Below are positions 24,206-33,775 of a stretch of DNA of 64,000 nucleotides, one piece after another. The notes beneath the pieces are model-generated. The model was not told the DNA's origin and did no database searches. It saw only the letters and a list, made by a program, of their open reading frames with translations. The number at the start of each line of letters is the position of its first letter. The stretch's first letter is position 1. Source of the DNA: Dysgonomonas sp. 520 (lineage in GTDB: Bacteria > Bacteroidota > Bacteroidia > Bacteroidales > Dysgonomonadaceae); NCBI RefSeq assembly GCF_010501095.1, contig NZ_QVMP01000013.1, positions 1-64,000 on the forward strand, written 5' to 3'. The position numbers were made by a program, and so were the translations under genes.

Positions 24206-24506
24206 GGTATAGTTTTTACCACTAAGAAATGTGAATGATTATTCATTAAGTTATCTTTCATTTGAACAAATTTCGTTAATCTATTTTAATAAAATTGCTG
24301 AATCGGTCTTTTTTATCGACAAAAAACTGCTATTCGTCTATTTACTATTGTCAACCTATTTTAGAGTTTATATTTTTGTATTAAATTTCTTACAAGGAAT
24401 AAGGTATCTAAGTATACATATAGTAAAGAATTTATGAAAAAGTAGGTTGCCCAATCAGAGATTGTGCATGATAAAAAAAGTTAATTTAACAGTTTAAAAC
24501 ATTTGT
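24206..24506. other. Spacer between DUF5672 and marR genes
   Basis: About 300 AT-rich bases. No RNA gene or repeat is seen. A Phe/Tyr-rich ORF of 68 codons at 24231-24437 has the composition of random AT-rich sequence and is not accepted. Confidence 0.5.
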
Positions 24507-24535
24507 AAGTGTACTTATTATAAGAGTACTTATTA
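24507..24535 (+). promoter_or_regulatory. Candidate MarR operator, tandem repeat
   Basis: Two 14-base direct repeats with one difference, AAGTGTACTTATTA (24507-24520) and AAGAGTACTTATTA (24522-24535), each with a GTAC core and near-palindromic AAGnGTACTT. They abut the -7 box, a typical position for autorepression by the MarR-type regulator encoded next. Confidence 0.55.
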
Positions 24536-24541
24536 CTTTTG
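24534..24541 (+). promoter_or_regulatory. -7 box of marR-RND operon
   Basis: TACTTTTG fits TAnnTTTG and overlaps the end of the repeat operator. The expected transcript start leaves a leader of about 25 bases to the ATG at 24571. Confidence 0.55.
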
Positions 24542-24570
24542 TGGGCATTTTTTATTTACATAATTTATTA

Positions 24571-25032
24571 ATGAGGAAGATTTGTAATCACGAAAGTACT
24601 GAAAATGAAATAGGTTATTTAATTTGGCAGATAACTAAGGTGTGGCAAAGGGGCCGTCAGAAAATTTTAGATGAATTTGGCCTCACTAGTTCACAAATAG
24701 AAATATTAGGAGCAATATATCATTTGTCTGAAAAAAAAGAAGAAGAAATCACCCAGATTTTTTTATCACAAGAAACCAATATCGACCCGATGACAACATC
24801 CACAATTTTGCGTAATTTGGAAAAAAAGAGGTTGATAATAAGAAAAAAAAGTGAGATGGACACCAGAGCTCGATCAATAGAACTGACCAAAGAAGGATAT
24901 AAACTTTTCGAGAAAGCAATAGAGAAAGTGAAGTCCGGTCAAGAATTGGTTTATCAAAATATAGATAAAGAAGCTCTAAGAACTCAGTTGAGAATATTAT
25001 TGGATACAATAAACAAGTTGAAAAATTTTTAA
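24571..25032 (+). CDS. MarR-family transcriptional regulator of efflux operon
   Basis: 153 residues from the ATG at 24571; an upstream GTG at 24541 is inside the promoter and is rejected. Winged helix: LTSSQIEILGAIYHLSE, helix-turn-helix around NIDPMTTSTILRNLEKKRLI, wing RKKSEMDTRARSIELTKEGY. N- and C-terminal helices would form the dimer. It lies 26 bases upstream of the RND adaptor and very likely represses this operon, released by a small ligand. The ligand is unknown. Confidence 0.9.
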   Translation: MRKICNHESTENEIGYLIWQITKVWQRGRQKILDEFGLTSSQIEILGAIYHLSEKKEEEITQIFLSQETNIDPMTTSTILRNLEKKRLIIRKKSEMDTRARSIELTKEGYKLFEKAIEKVKSGQELVYQNIDKEALRTQLRILLDTINKLKNF

Positions 25033-25058
25033 GTTAATCAAAATAATAAGTAAAGGGT

Positions 25059-26177
25059 ATGAATTTTAGAATTTTAAGTGTGAGCTTTCTTTCAGTTTTA
25101 TTACTGGCATCGTGCGGTGGAGGAAGTAAAATGGGGTTTGGAGAAGAAGACAATACTCCGCAAGAATATGAAACGATTGTTTTGCAAGAACAAAACACTC
25201 AGTTAGAATCGGTATATCCTGCTACAATAAAAGGCCAGGAAGATATTGAGATCAGGCCACGGGTTGATGGTTTTATCAAGCAAATATTTGTGGACGAAGG
25301 TTCTGCGGTTAGACGTGGACAACTTTTGTTTACAATAGATTCGCCAACAACGGAACAAGCAGTGAAAACTGCCGAAGCTGCTGTGAATAGTGCTAACGCT
25401 CAGGTAAATACTGCAAAAACAAATGTAGATAGGATTCGTCCGTTGGCAGAAAAAGGAATAGTTAGTTCCGTTCAGTTGCAAACAGCAGAAGACTCGTATC
25501 AAACCGCTTTAGCATCAAAAGCTCAGGCTCAGGCTTCACTGGACAATGCAAGAGCGTCGCGTTCGTGGGCAAATGTAACAAGTCCGGTCGATGGTGTTGT
25601 TGGTACTATTTCGTATCGCCAGGGTAGTTTGGTTAACAATGGAAATGTGTTGACAACAGTAGCTAACACAAGCAATGTATTCGCATATTTTTCTTTAAAT
25701 GAGAAAGAATTGGTTAGTCTTTTGAATAGTTTGGATGGTAGCACTCAGTCCGAAAAGATTAAAAATATGCCGGCTGTAACGTTGAAACTGGCAGATGGAA
25801 CAATTTACGAAGAAAAAGGAAAAATCGAAACAATTGCCGGATTGGTAAATTCTGCAACAGGTTCGGTGAATTTCAGAGCCGAATTTCCAAATAGAGGCGG
25901 TTTGTTGAGAAGTGGATTCAGCGGAAACCTAATAATTCCGAGATATATGGATAATGCTATTATTATTCCTCAGAGTGTAACCAAAACTCAGCAAGATAAA
26001 TATCTGGCCTATAAAGTTCAGGGCGATACAATGGCCGTGCAGACAATAATCAGTGTGTTGCCAACTCCTGATGGGAAAAACTACGTAGTGACTGACGGTC
26101 TGAAAGCCGGCGACAGAATTGTTTCGGAAGGTATGGTGACTATGGCTGACGGAAAGAAAATCAGAGTGAAAAAATAG
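25059..26177 (+). CDS. RND efflux periplasmic adaptor (lipoprotein)
   Basis: 372 residues. Lipoprotein signal peptide with lipobox LLASC (Cys about 19), then the membrane-fusion-protein order: biotinyl-lipoyl half (RPRVDGFIKQIFVDEGSAVR), an alpha hairpin rich in Ala/Gln (~110-170), second lipoyl half (ASRSWANVTSPVDGVVGTIS), beta-barrel and membrane-proximal domains. It bridges the inner-membrane pump and outer-membrane channel encoded next. AcrA/MexA family. Confidence 0.95.
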   Translation: MNFRILSVSFLSVLLLASCGGGSKMGFGEEDNTPQEYETIVLQEQNTQLESVYPATIKGQEDIEIRPRVDGFIKQIFVDEGSAVRRGQLLFTIDSPTTEQAVKTAEAAVNSANAQVNTAKTNVDRIRPLAEKGIVSSVQLQTAEDSYQTALASKAQAQASLDNARASRSWANVTSPVDGVVGTISYRQGSLVNNGNVLTTVANTSNVFAYFSLNEKELVSLLNSLDGSTQSEKIKNMPAVTLKLADGTIYEEKGKIETIAGLVNSATGSVNFRAEFPNRGGLLRSGFSGNLIIPRYMDNAIIIPQSVTKTQQDKYLAYKVQGDTMAVQTIISVLPTPDGKNYVVTDGLKAGDRIVSEGMVTMADGKKIRVKK

Positions 26178-26208
26178 AAAAATTATATTAAATAAAATAT
26201 AGAATACA

Positions 26209-29200
26209 ATGCTAAAAACATTTATAGAAAGACCTGTACTATCCACCGTTATTTCTATCATCTTCGTGGTGTTAGGTATAATCGGTTTGGCAACCTTGCC
26301 GGTAGAACAATACCCCGATATTGCACCGCCAACGGTACAGGTTCAAGCATATTATACGGGAGCCAACGCTGATGTGGTGATGAATAGTGTGGTAATACCT
26401 CTCGAAGAACAGATCAATGGTGTGGAAGGTATGACATATATGACCTCGTCTGCCAGTAATGGTCAGGCATCTATAAGGATATACTTTAAACAAGGAGTTA
26501 ATCCGGATATTGCTGCCGTAAACGTACAAAATCTGGTTGCCCGTGCAACTCCATTGCTTCCGTCGGAAGTGACGCAAGTGGGGGTTACTGTGGCTAAACA
26601 GCAAAACAGTACTTTGTTGGGGTTGACGCTGACAACAGATAACCCAGACTATGATGGGGAATTTCTACAAAACTATGCCAACATCAACATCTTGCCGCAG
26701 ATTAAGCGTGTGTATGGTGTGGGTGAGGCTGCCGTTTACGGAGCAAGAGACTACTCTATGCGTGTGTGGTTGAAGCCGGATGCTATGGCTTCGTACAAAA
26801 TATCGCCGCAAGAGGTTGTAGGAGCATTGCAAGATCAGAATATTGAGGCTGCACCGGGTGAATTGGGGCAAAACAGCGATCAATCGTTCCAGTATACGAT
26901 GAGATATACCGGAAAACTGAAATCGGCCGAGCAGTTCGGAAATATTATTGTTCGTTCTCAAGACGGGCAAATACTTCGGGTGAAGGATGTTGCCAAAGTA
27001 GAACTAGGTTCTTTGAACTACAGTGTGGTTTCTCAGACCAATATGAACGAGGCGGTGTTTATCGCTATTAGCCAAACGGCGGGGTCTAATGCCCAAGAAG
27101 TTATTAATAACGTAAAAGCTGTTCTGATTGCAGCAGAAAAGGAATTTCCTAAAGGTGTTGAAATTAACTATATGATGGACTCCAGTGAGTTCTTGGATGC
27201 ATCTATTGAAAAAGTTATCCACACACTGTTAGAAGCCTTTGTGCTTGTGTTTATAGTTGTGTTCGTGTTCTTGCAAGACATCCGTTCAACAATTATTCCG
27301 GCCATTGCAGTGCCTGTTGCTATTGTGGGAACTTTCTTCTTCTTGCAGGTGTTTGGGTTCTCTATAAACCTGTTGACATTGTTTGCGCTGGTACTGGCTA
27401 TCGGTATTGTTGTGGACGACGCCATAGTCGTCGTCGAGGCTGTCCATGCCCAGTTGGACGCAGGAGAGAAAGATCCGAAGGTGGCTACAATGACAGCTAT
27501 GAAGGAAATTGCCCCGGCAATTGTTTCCATCACGCTGGTTATGTCGGCCGTATTTATTCCTGTCAGCTTCATTGGAGGAACTTCGGGTATATTCTTTAAA
27601 CAGTTTGGTTTGACACTGTCAATCTCGATTCTTATCTCGGCGGTGAACGCCTTGACCTTGAGTCCTGCTCTTTGTGCATTGTTCTTGAAACCTCACGACG
27701 AATCGCATCAAAAGAAGAGTTTCATGCAACGTTTCTATTATTCGTTCAACGTAATGTTTAATAGTGCAACGCAGAAATACAAATCTTCATTGCAATTTTT
27801 AGGAAAAAAAGGACATCGTTGGATTACGGTTGCAATAATAGCTGTGGCCTCGGTTATATTTGTTGGTTTGATGAAGTTTCTTCCAACAGGATTTGTTCCG
27901 AATGAAGATAGTGGAGGTGTAATTGGTTTCGTAACCCTTCCTGCGGGAGCTTCGCTCGAAAGAACGGACTCTATTGTGGGAGAAGTTGTTAAGCTGGCTC
28001 AGAGTATAGACGGGGTGCAAGCTGTGACTAATATTACAGGGGTAAACTTCATGGCAGGTATGGGTAGTTCGTATGGTACTCTGATTGTGAAGATGAAGCC
28101 TTGGAACGATCGTGAGTTATCGACCAATGAAGTGGCTGCTCTGTTGAAAGAGAAAACAAGCGGTATTAAAGAAGCGACATTCTTCTTCAACCCAACACCA
28201 ACGCTTCAAGGGTTTGGATTGGGAGCCGGAGTAGATATGCAGTTGCAAGACCGTATGGGTGGAGATATCAACAAGTTTTATGGCGTAACTCAGAATTTCT
28301 TAGCTAAAATAGGTAAGAGAGAAGAAGTTATGATGGCAATGACCAACTTCAACCCAAGCTTCCCTCAAAAAGAAATAGAAGCGGATATACCAAAAATTAA
28401 GGCTGCGGGACTTACACTATCGCAGGTGATGAATACCATACAGGTATATGTCGGTAGTTCGTATGTGTCAACCTTCAACTTGTATGGAAAGCAGTTCCGT
28501 GTGATGGTACAAGCAGCACCGGAGTATAGAAGTAAACTGGAAGATCTGAACGGATTATTTGTTCAAACCGCAAGTGGAGAGATGGCTCCGATTACTGAAT
28601 TTATCCGCATTTCGGATATAAGTGCGCCTCCAACATTGAGCCGTTTCAATATGTACTCGTCAATGGACGTGACTATCATTCCTAATATGCTGGAAGGTTA
28701 TAGTACGGGAGACGTTCTCAGGGTTATAGACGAAATGTATCAGGATAAGACAATCTTCCCTGATGGGTATACTTACGAGTTTGGTGGTATGACCCGTGAA
28801 GAGGCAGGTAGTGGAAGTCAAACTATCTTGATTTTCGGAATCTGTATCATCTTCGTCTATCTGTTGTTGTGTGCTTTGTACGAAAGTTATATCATACCAT
28901 TGGCGGTATTGTTCTCATTGCCTGTTGGTTTGGCCGGAGTATTCATTTTCTTAATGATATTCGGTGTATCGCAGGGTATTGTAAACAATATTTATGTACA
29001 GATTTCTATGATCATGTTGATTGGTCTTTTGGCAAAGAATGCAATTTTGATTGTAGAATATGCGATACAACGTCGTCAGCAGGGTATGAGTATTGTAGAA
29101 GCCGCTGTAAACGGAGCTGTAGCCCGTCTTCGTCCTATCTTGATGACATCGTTTGCATTTATTGCCGGACTATTACCTCTTATGTTTGCATCGGGTGCGG

Positions 29201-29373
29201 GAGCCATAGGTAACAGGTCTATTGGTATTAGTGCAGTTGGTGGTATGTTTATCGGAACCATGATTGGGGTATTGGTGATCCCGTCATTGTATATCATATT
29301 CCAATCTTTGCAAGATAAGATTAGTAAATCAGGTTTAATCAACTCAAATGATGAGTTTATAAATAAGAAATAA
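26209..29373 (+). CDS. RND efflux pump, AcrB/MexB (HAE1) family
   Basis: 1054 residues. First membrane helix MLKTFIERPVLSTVISIIFV, a large periplasmic loop, helices 2-6 (~340-500), second loop, and helices 8-12 (~870-1030). The proton-relay motif in helix 4 reads ALVLAIGIVVDDAIVVVEA with the paired Asp residues. Typical of hydrophobe/amphiphile exporters of drugs, bile salts or dyes, driven by proton import. Encoded between adaptor and outer-membrane factor; substrate not predictable. Confidence 0.97.
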   Translation: MLKTFIERPVLSTVISIIFVVLGIIGLATLPVEQYPDIAPPTVQVQAYYTGANADVVMNSVVIPLEEQINGVEGMTYMTSSASNGQASIRIYFKQGVNPDIAAVNVQNLVARATPLLPSEVTQVGVTVAKQQNSTLLGLTLTTDNPDYDGEFLQNYANINILPQIKRVYGVGEAAVYGARDYSMRVWLKPDAMASYKISPQEVVGALQDQNIEAAPGELGQNSDQSFQYTMRYTGKLKSAEQFGNIIVRSQDGQILRVKDVAKVELGSLNYSVVSQTNMNEAVFIAISQTAGSNAQEVINNVKAVLIAAEKEFPKGVEINYMMDSSEFLDASIEKVIHTLLEAFVLVFIVVFVFLQDIRSTIIPAIAVPVAIVGTFFFLQVFGFSINLLTLFALVLAIGIVVDDAIVVVEAVHAQLDAGEKDPKVATMTAMKEIAPAIVSITLVMSAVFIPVSFIGGTSGIFFKQFGLTLSISILISAVNALTLSPALCALFLKPHDESHQKKSFMQRFYYSFNVMFNSATQKYKSSLQFLGKKGHRWITVAIIAVASVIFVGLMKFLPTGFVPNEDSGGVIGFVTLPAGASLERTDSIVGEVVKLAQSIDGVQAVTNITGVNFMAGMGSSYGTLIVKMKPWNDRELSTNEVAALLKEKTSGIKEATFFFNPTPTLQGFGLGAGVDMQLQDRMGGDINKFYGVTQNFLAKIGKREEVMMAMTNFNPSFPQKEIEADIPKIKAAGLTLSQVMNTIQVYVGSSYVSTFNLYGKQFRVMVQAAPEYRSKLEDLNGLFVQTASGEMAPITEFIRISDISAPPTLSRFNMYSSMDVTIIPNMLEGYSTGDVLRVIDEMYQDKTIFPDGYTYEFGGMTREEAGSGSQTILIFGICIIFVYLLLCALYESYIIPLAVLFSLPVGLAGVFIFLMIFGVSQGIVNNIYVQISMIMLIGLLAKNAILIVEYAIQRRQQGMSIVEAAVNGAVARLRPILMTSFAFIAGLLPLMFASGAGAIGNRSIGISAVGGMFIGTMIGVLVIPSLYIIFQSLQDKISKSGLINSNDEFINKK

Positions 29374-29379
29374 GAACTT

Positions 29380-30774
29380 ATGAGTAGTAAAAATATAAAA
29401 GGATATGTTCTATTGGGAGTTATACTCTCAATAGGGCTTCAATCCTGTAATATCACAAAATCATACAAGGCTCCGGAAGTTGATACTGAGAATATGTATC
29501 GCGATATGAATCCGACAGATACAACTACGATTGCCAGCATTCCTTGGAGAGAATATTTCAAGGACCCTTTGTTGCAAGCATTGATAGACGAATGTTTGGA
29601 GAATAACTTTGACCTGAAAATTGCAGGCTCTCGTCTCGAACAAGCTGGAGCAAATTTGAGTATAGCAAAAGCTGCTTTTTTCCCTACCGTAGCTTTAGGT
29701 GCGCAAGTAGAGCATAATAGAAATAGTAGAAGTGGAGATGTGCTCAAGGATTATAGCAATGCTTATAGCTTAGGGTTGGTTACTACATGGGAACTGGATT
29801 TGTGGGGCAAAATGAGCCGGCAAAAGAAAGCTGCATTTGCGCAGTTCTTGTCGAGTCAGGAATACCGGAATCTGGTGCAAACCAATCTGATTTCGGGTGT
29901 TGCCACATCTTATTACACATTGCTTTCGTTGGACGAACAATTGAGAGTATCGAAAGAAGCCATAGTTTTGTTGAGGGAAATGGTTACTACCATGGACGAA
30001 TTGATGAAAGCCGGAATGCAAAACGGAGCTGCAGTTGAGCAAACAAAAGCAACTTTATACAACACTGAGGTAAGTATCCCCGATTTGGAAAATAGTATTA
30101 AACAATTGGAAAATTCTATCAGTACAATGCTAGGAAGGAAACCCGGACCAATAACAAGAGGTTCGTTGGCAGATCAGGTTGTACCTCAAGAGTTGAAAGT
30201 TGGACTGCCTGTTCAAATGCTAGCCCGTCGCCCTGATGTAAAAAGTGCCGAACTGGGTATGCGTTCTGCTTTCGAGTTGGCAGTAGCAGCACAAGCAAGT
30301 TTATATCCATCTATTAAGCTTACTAGTGGTATGATCGGTTATGGATCAAATACTTTATCTAAGTTTTTCCAACCTGAAAATATCTTAGCTAGTTTGATCG
30401 GAGGTTTAACACAACCTTTATTTGCAGGAAATCAATTGAAAGCAAATTTGAAGATACAGAAAGCTGAACAGCAAATAGCATTACTGACATTCGAAAAAAC
30501 TGTCCTTACAGCAGGTCAGGAGGTATCGGACATTATGTATACTTACGAAACATCGATGCGAAAAAACGAGTTCCGTGACAAGCAGGTCGAATCTCTTGAA
30601 AAATCGGTAGAATATACCCAATTGTTGTTGAAAGCCGGAGAGGCCAACTATATAGAAGTTATCACAGCCGAGCAATCTTTGTTGCAAGCTCAGCTAGGAC
30701 GAGTTTCTGATAAGTTGCAACAGTTGCAGTCTACTGTCGATTTATATAAAGCACTTGGAGGTGGTGTAGAATAA
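29380..30774 (+). CDS. Outer-membrane efflux factor (OprM/TolC family lipoprotein)
   Basis: 464 residues. Signal peptide with lipobox GLQSC (Cys about 23), then two OEP repeats: first from ~PWREYFKDPLLQALIDECLE, second from ~LPVQMLARRPDVKSAELGMR, the latter a family hallmark. Long helices (SLYPSIKLTSGM, GEANYIEVITAEQSLLQAQL) form the periplasmic tunnel. It starts 6 bases after the pump gene. It completes the tripartite system; a strong terminator follows. Confidence 0.95.
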   Translation: MSSKNIKGYVLLGVILSIGLQSCNITKSYKAPEVDTENMYRDMNPTDTTTIASIPWREYFKDPLLQALIDECLENNFDLKIAGSRLEQAGANLSIAKAAFFPTVALGAQVEHNRNSRSGDVLKDYSNAYSLGLVTTWELDLWGKMSRQKKAAFAQFLSSQEYRNLVQTNLISGVATSYYTLLSLDEQLRVSKEAIVLLREMVTTMDELMKAGMQNGAAVEQTKATLYNTEVSIPDLENSIKQLENSISTMLGRKPGPITRGSLADQVVPQELKVGLPVQMLARRPDVKSAELGMRSAFELAVAAQASLYPSIKLTSGMIGYGSNTLSKFFQPENILASLIGGLTQPLFAGNQLKANLKIQKAEQQIALLTFEKTVLTAGQEVSDIMYTYETSMRKNEFRDKQVESLEKSVEYTQLLLKAGEANYIEVITAEQSLLQAQLGRVSDKLQQLQSTVDLYKALGGGVE

Positions 30775-30800
30775 CCTCTTTACTTATTTACTGAAAGATA

Positions 30801-30840
30801 TCCCGACTGATTTTATGAATCGGTCGGGATTCTTTTTTTT
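30801..30840 (+). terminator. Terminator of RND operon
   Basis: Hairpin TCCCGACTGATT/AATCGGTCGGGA (one mismatch) then a run of T residues. Confidence 0.9.
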
Positions 30841-30874
30841 GTATTGTGCTGGTTATTAATATAAATATATTGTG

Positions 30875-30882
30875 TAAATTTG
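30875..30882 (+). promoter_or_regulatory. -7 box of creatininase-family gene
   Basis: TAAATTTG, 23 bases upstream of the ATG at 30906. It argues against the longer reading from a GTG at 30846, which would start before the promoter. Confidence 0.5.
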
Positions 30883-30905
30883 AGATTAAAACTTTAGAAA
30901 TTATT

Positions 30906-31682
30906 ATGTTAGATAGAAACATTGCCATAAATCTTCAAAGGGAGGTGTATGGCAACATCAAAGATAAATCGTACTCTTACGCAGTGCTTCCCTGGGGTGC
31001 TACCGAACCTCACAACTATCATTTGCCTTATCTTACGGATTGTTATCTTGCACATGCTATTGCGGTCGATTCGGTCGGAAAAGCATACGATAGATACAAT
31101 GTTCTGGGAATGGTTTTGCCTCCCATCCCTTTAGGATCGCAAAATCCGGGACAGCGTGAACTTCCATTTTGTTTGCATACTCGTTACGAAACACAAAAAC
31201 ATATACTTTCCGATATTGTGGAGTCGTTGAATTATCAGGGTATAAAGACTCTTATAATTGTGAATGGGCATGGAGGGAATAGCTTTAAGCCGATGATAAG
31301 GGATTTGAATGTCAATTACCCTGAAATGCTGATAGCCGTTTCCGATTGGTTTACGATAGAGCCGCAGAATAAATATCTGAAATTCAGAGACGATCATGCG
31401 GGAGAATTGGAAACATCCGTCATGTTGCATTATTATCCCGAACTGGTGAAAATGGAATTGGCAGGCAATGGTGAAGGGAAACCGTTTGCCGTAGAATCGT
31501 TGAATGAGGGCGTAGCCTGGATTCCTCGCAATTGGTCAAAAGTTTCGGTCGATACGGGAATAGGTAACCCTCATAAGTCGACTGCCGAAAAAGGAAAGAT
31601 GATTGCAGAAGCTGTTACGGATAAACTAGCCAAGCTATTTAACGAATTAGTGACTAAAGATATATATGATGCCAAGAGGTAG
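30906..31682 (+). CDS. Creatininase-family metalloamidohydrolase
   Basis: 258 residues from the ATG at 30906. Creatininase fold marks: LPWGATEPHNYHLPYLTD (metal ligands Glu and His), PPIPLGSQNPGQ, VNGHGGNSFKP and DDHAGELETSVM with the catalytic Glu/Asp. Family members hydrolyse cyclic amides, for example creatinine, formamides or F420/riboflavin and mycofactocin intermediates. No neighbour indicates the substrate; it is monocistronic, between two terminator regions. Confidence 0.85.
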   Translation: MLDRNIAINLQREVYGNIKDKSYSYAVLPWGATEPHNYHLPYLTDCYLAHAIAVDSVGKAYDRYNVLGMVLPPIPLGSQNPGQRELPFCLHTRYETQKHILSDIVESLNYQGIKTLIIVNGHGGNSFKPMIRDLNVNYPEMLIAVSDWFTIEPQNKYLKFRDDHAGELETSVMLHYYPELVKMELAGNGEGKPFAVESLNEGVAWIPRNWSKVSVDTGIGNPHKSTAEKGKMIAEAVTDKLAKLFNELVTKDIYDAKR

Positions 31683-31727
31683 TTGATATCGTTGGTTTAT
31701 TTTATTTGAGAATGTAGGGGGGCTGTG

Positions 31728-31889
31728 TCAAAAGTAAATTTCAATGTCTTTTTGTCATCCTGAACAAAGTGAAGGATCTGTTTTTAGAAAGTACAGATTC
31801 TTCGTTGCACTCAGAAACAACGTTCGAGGAGCGAAGGTGACTTAATGACAAAAATCAGTAACACTTTGATAGTGCAATCTTACTTTTGG
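31728..31889. repeat. MITE-like repeat, copy B
   Basis: About 160 bp with short terminal inverted repeats CAAAAGTAA (31729-31737) and TTACTTTTG (31880-31888). The core TTTGTCATCCTGAACAAAGT followed by GAAGGATCTG (31751-31780) and a partial inverted second half (from GTACAGATTCTTC) resemble repeats at 63-91 and 50570-50638. No ORF. It fills part of the 600-base gap before hdrC. Confidence 0.6.
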
Positions 31890-31899
31890 AACATCATCG

Positions 31900-31937
31900 A
31901 AAGTAGGGGTGTGAAATTTTGCGTCCCTACTTTTATT
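31900..31937. terminator. Hairpin in spacer before hdr cluster
   Basis: Perfect 9-bp stem AAAGTAGGG/CCCTACTTT with a 16-base loop and T-rich 3' side on the plus strand. It probably ends transcripts from the creatininase gene. The remaining spacer to 32281 is AT-rich with no other structure except the -7 box at 32165. Confidence 0.65.
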
Positions 31938-32164
31938 TTACAGACCTGAGAGAATCGCCTCTGCAATCAAAAAAAGCAATTTACAGATTGTGAGGAAATA
32001 TTTTATTTAACTATTCCTAAAAAAAGTTTCATCTTAAAAAATTAATTATTAAATAATTAGCTACCTCATATTATTTTATTATCTTTAGAAAAATCGAAAA
32101 TCTTGAAACTGATAAATATGTTTTAAAACATATTATAGAGGCTGACTATTACTGATAAACTATC

Positions 32165-32172
32165 TATATTTG
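32165..32172 (+). promoter_or_regulatory. -7 box of hdr-flx operon
   Basis: TATATTTG fits TAnnTTTG, about 110 bases upstream of hdrC. The -33 element is unclear, so a regulator may be needed. Confidence 0.4.
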
Positions 32173-32281
32173 TGCTGAATTGCTATCTCTACATTTCAAT
32201 TTGTGTATGTTTTGATATTTAAAGATAGCATATCTAGATAAGATCAACTAAATCAATAAAATACCAAAACTGTCTTCAGAT

Positions 32282-32830
32282 ATGGAAAAACAAGGCTACA
32301 TATCCGAAATTAAAGAGCATACAGGGATAAATGTCAATCGTTGCTATCAGTGTGGAAAATGTTCCGCAGGTTGTGCCGTGACTGACGAGATGGATTATCC
32401 GCCTAGTATGGTAATGCGTATGCTGCAAACTAACGACGACGAAAACTACAAAAGTGTATTACAGTCGGAGTCTATATGGTTGTGTATTACTTGTCAGAAT
32501 TGTGTGACTCGCTGTCCCATGCAAATTGATATTCCTCGATTGATGGATTATATGCGTGAACAGTCTTTACAGAAGAAAATGGTGAGTAAGAAAGCAAAAA
32601 ATATAGTCTCTTTTCATAAATCATTTCTCGATCCTATCCGTTTCACGGGGCGTTCGTATGAGATCGGTCTTGTGGCAGGATATAAGATGCGTACGTTTAA
32701 TTTACTGCAAGATTTGAATGTTGCGCCAAGTATGTTTATGAAAGGCAAACTACCTATTCTACCCGAAAGGATAGAGGGGCGGAAACAAATAAAAGAGATC
32801 TTCGATAAAACTAAAAAAGAAGATAAATAA
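32282..32830 (+). CDS. hdrC: Heterodisulfide reductase subunit C-like protein
   Basis: 182 residues. Two 4Fe-4S motifs: CYQCGKCSAGC (~residues 20-30) and CITCQNCVTRCP (~63-74), with no membrane helices, so it is the soluble HdrC type that wires HdrA to HdrB. First gene of a seven-gene rightward cluster with hdrB, hdrA and flx-type genes. Confidence 0.88.
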   Translation: MEKQGYISEIKEHTGINVNRCYQCGKCSAGCAVTDEMDYPPSMVMRMLQTNDDENYKSVLQSESIWLCITCQNCVTRCPMQIDIPRLMDYMREQSLQKKMVSKKAKNIVSFHKSFLDPIRFTGRSYEIGLVAGYKMRTFNLLQDLNVAPSMFMKGKLPILPERIEGRKQIKEIFDKTKKEDK

Positions 32831-32908
32831 AGGCCTCAGACCTACAACTACTTACAACTAAAAAAACGAGGTCGGTTGTTAGAACCGATTGATTAACAAT
32901 ATAGAACA

Positions 32909-33754
32909 ATGAAAATAGGATTCTACCCGGGGTGTTCCCTGAAAGGAACTTCTTCCGAATATGCCCAATCTACATTGGCTTTAGCAAAGGCTTTCGATAT
33001 TGATTTGGTAGAAATTACCGATTGGAATTGCTGTGGTGCAACTGCCGCTCACAATCTTAATCATGAATTGGCAACAGCCCTGCCTGCCAGAGTATTGGCA
33101 CTGGCAGAGAAAGATGGTCTGAAGGAGATTGTTGTGCCATGCGCAGCCTGCTACAATCGTTTGAGTGTTACTCAGCATGAATTGAACGAGAATCAGGATC
33201 TGAAAAATAGAGTAGAGGAAATTCTTGAAATGCCTCTTAGCGGAAATCTTGAGATTCTGAATGTCATGCAGTTTATCGACAGGTATATTGCTGGTAAGAT
33301 AGAGGGAAAAGTTGTTAAACCATTCAATCACAAAGTGGTATGCTATTATGGTTGTTTGCTTGTCCGTCCTCATGATGTATTGAAATTTGACCGTTTGGAA
33401 GACCCTCAGTCGATGGATATTCTGATGAAAAAAATTGGGGCAGATTCGATGGATTGGGGTTATAAGACAGAGTGTTGCGGAGCAGGATTTTCTGTTTCAC
33501 GGACTGATATCGTGGGCAAACTTTCGGGTAAAATAGTAAAAGATGCTTACGACAGAGGTGCGCAAGCTATTATTGTAGCTTGCCCGATGTGCCAGTCGAA
33601 TCTGGATATGCGTCGTCCTCATATTAATAGTTATTTGAAAACCAAGATAGACATACCTGCAATGTATATAACGCAGGCAATAGGTTTGGCGGTTGGTGTG
33701 AGTAGAGAAGATTTAGGCTTGAAAAAACTGTTTGTAGCACCAACGTTCGCTTAA
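32909..33754 (+). CDS. hdrB: Heterodisulfide reductase subunit B-like protein
   Basis: 281 residues with two cysteine-rich CCG domains: first FYPGCSLKGTSSEYAQ to WNCCGATAAHN, second CYYGCLLVRP, KTECCGAGFSVS and CPMCQSN. In methanogen HdrB these bind two non-cubane iron-sulfur clusters that split the CoM-S-S-CoB disulfide. In bacteria the disulfide partner is not CoM-S-S-CoB; DsrC-like or other small thiols have been proposed. No dsrC is seen here. Confidence 0.9.
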   Translation: MKIGFYPGCSLKGTSSEYAQSTLALAKAFDIDLVEITDWNCCGATAAHNLNHELATALPARVLALAEKDGLKEIVVPCAACYNRLSVTQHELNENQDLKNRVEEILEMPLSGNLEILNVMQFIDRYIAGKIEGKVVKPFNHKVVCYYGCLLVRPHDVLKFDRLEDPQSMDILMKKIGADSMDWGYKTECCGAGFSVSRTDIVGKLSGKIVKDAYDRGAQAIIVACPMCQSNLDMRRPHINSYLKTKIDIPAMYITQAIGLAVGVSREDLGLKKLFVAPTFA

Positions 33755-33775
33755 TATTTTAAACAGAGAAAGAAT

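Noticed and set aside
24231..24437. 68-codon ORF between DUF5672 and marR genes
   Set aside because: Phe/Ile/Tyr-rich composition of random AT-rich DNA, no leader, no family resemblance.
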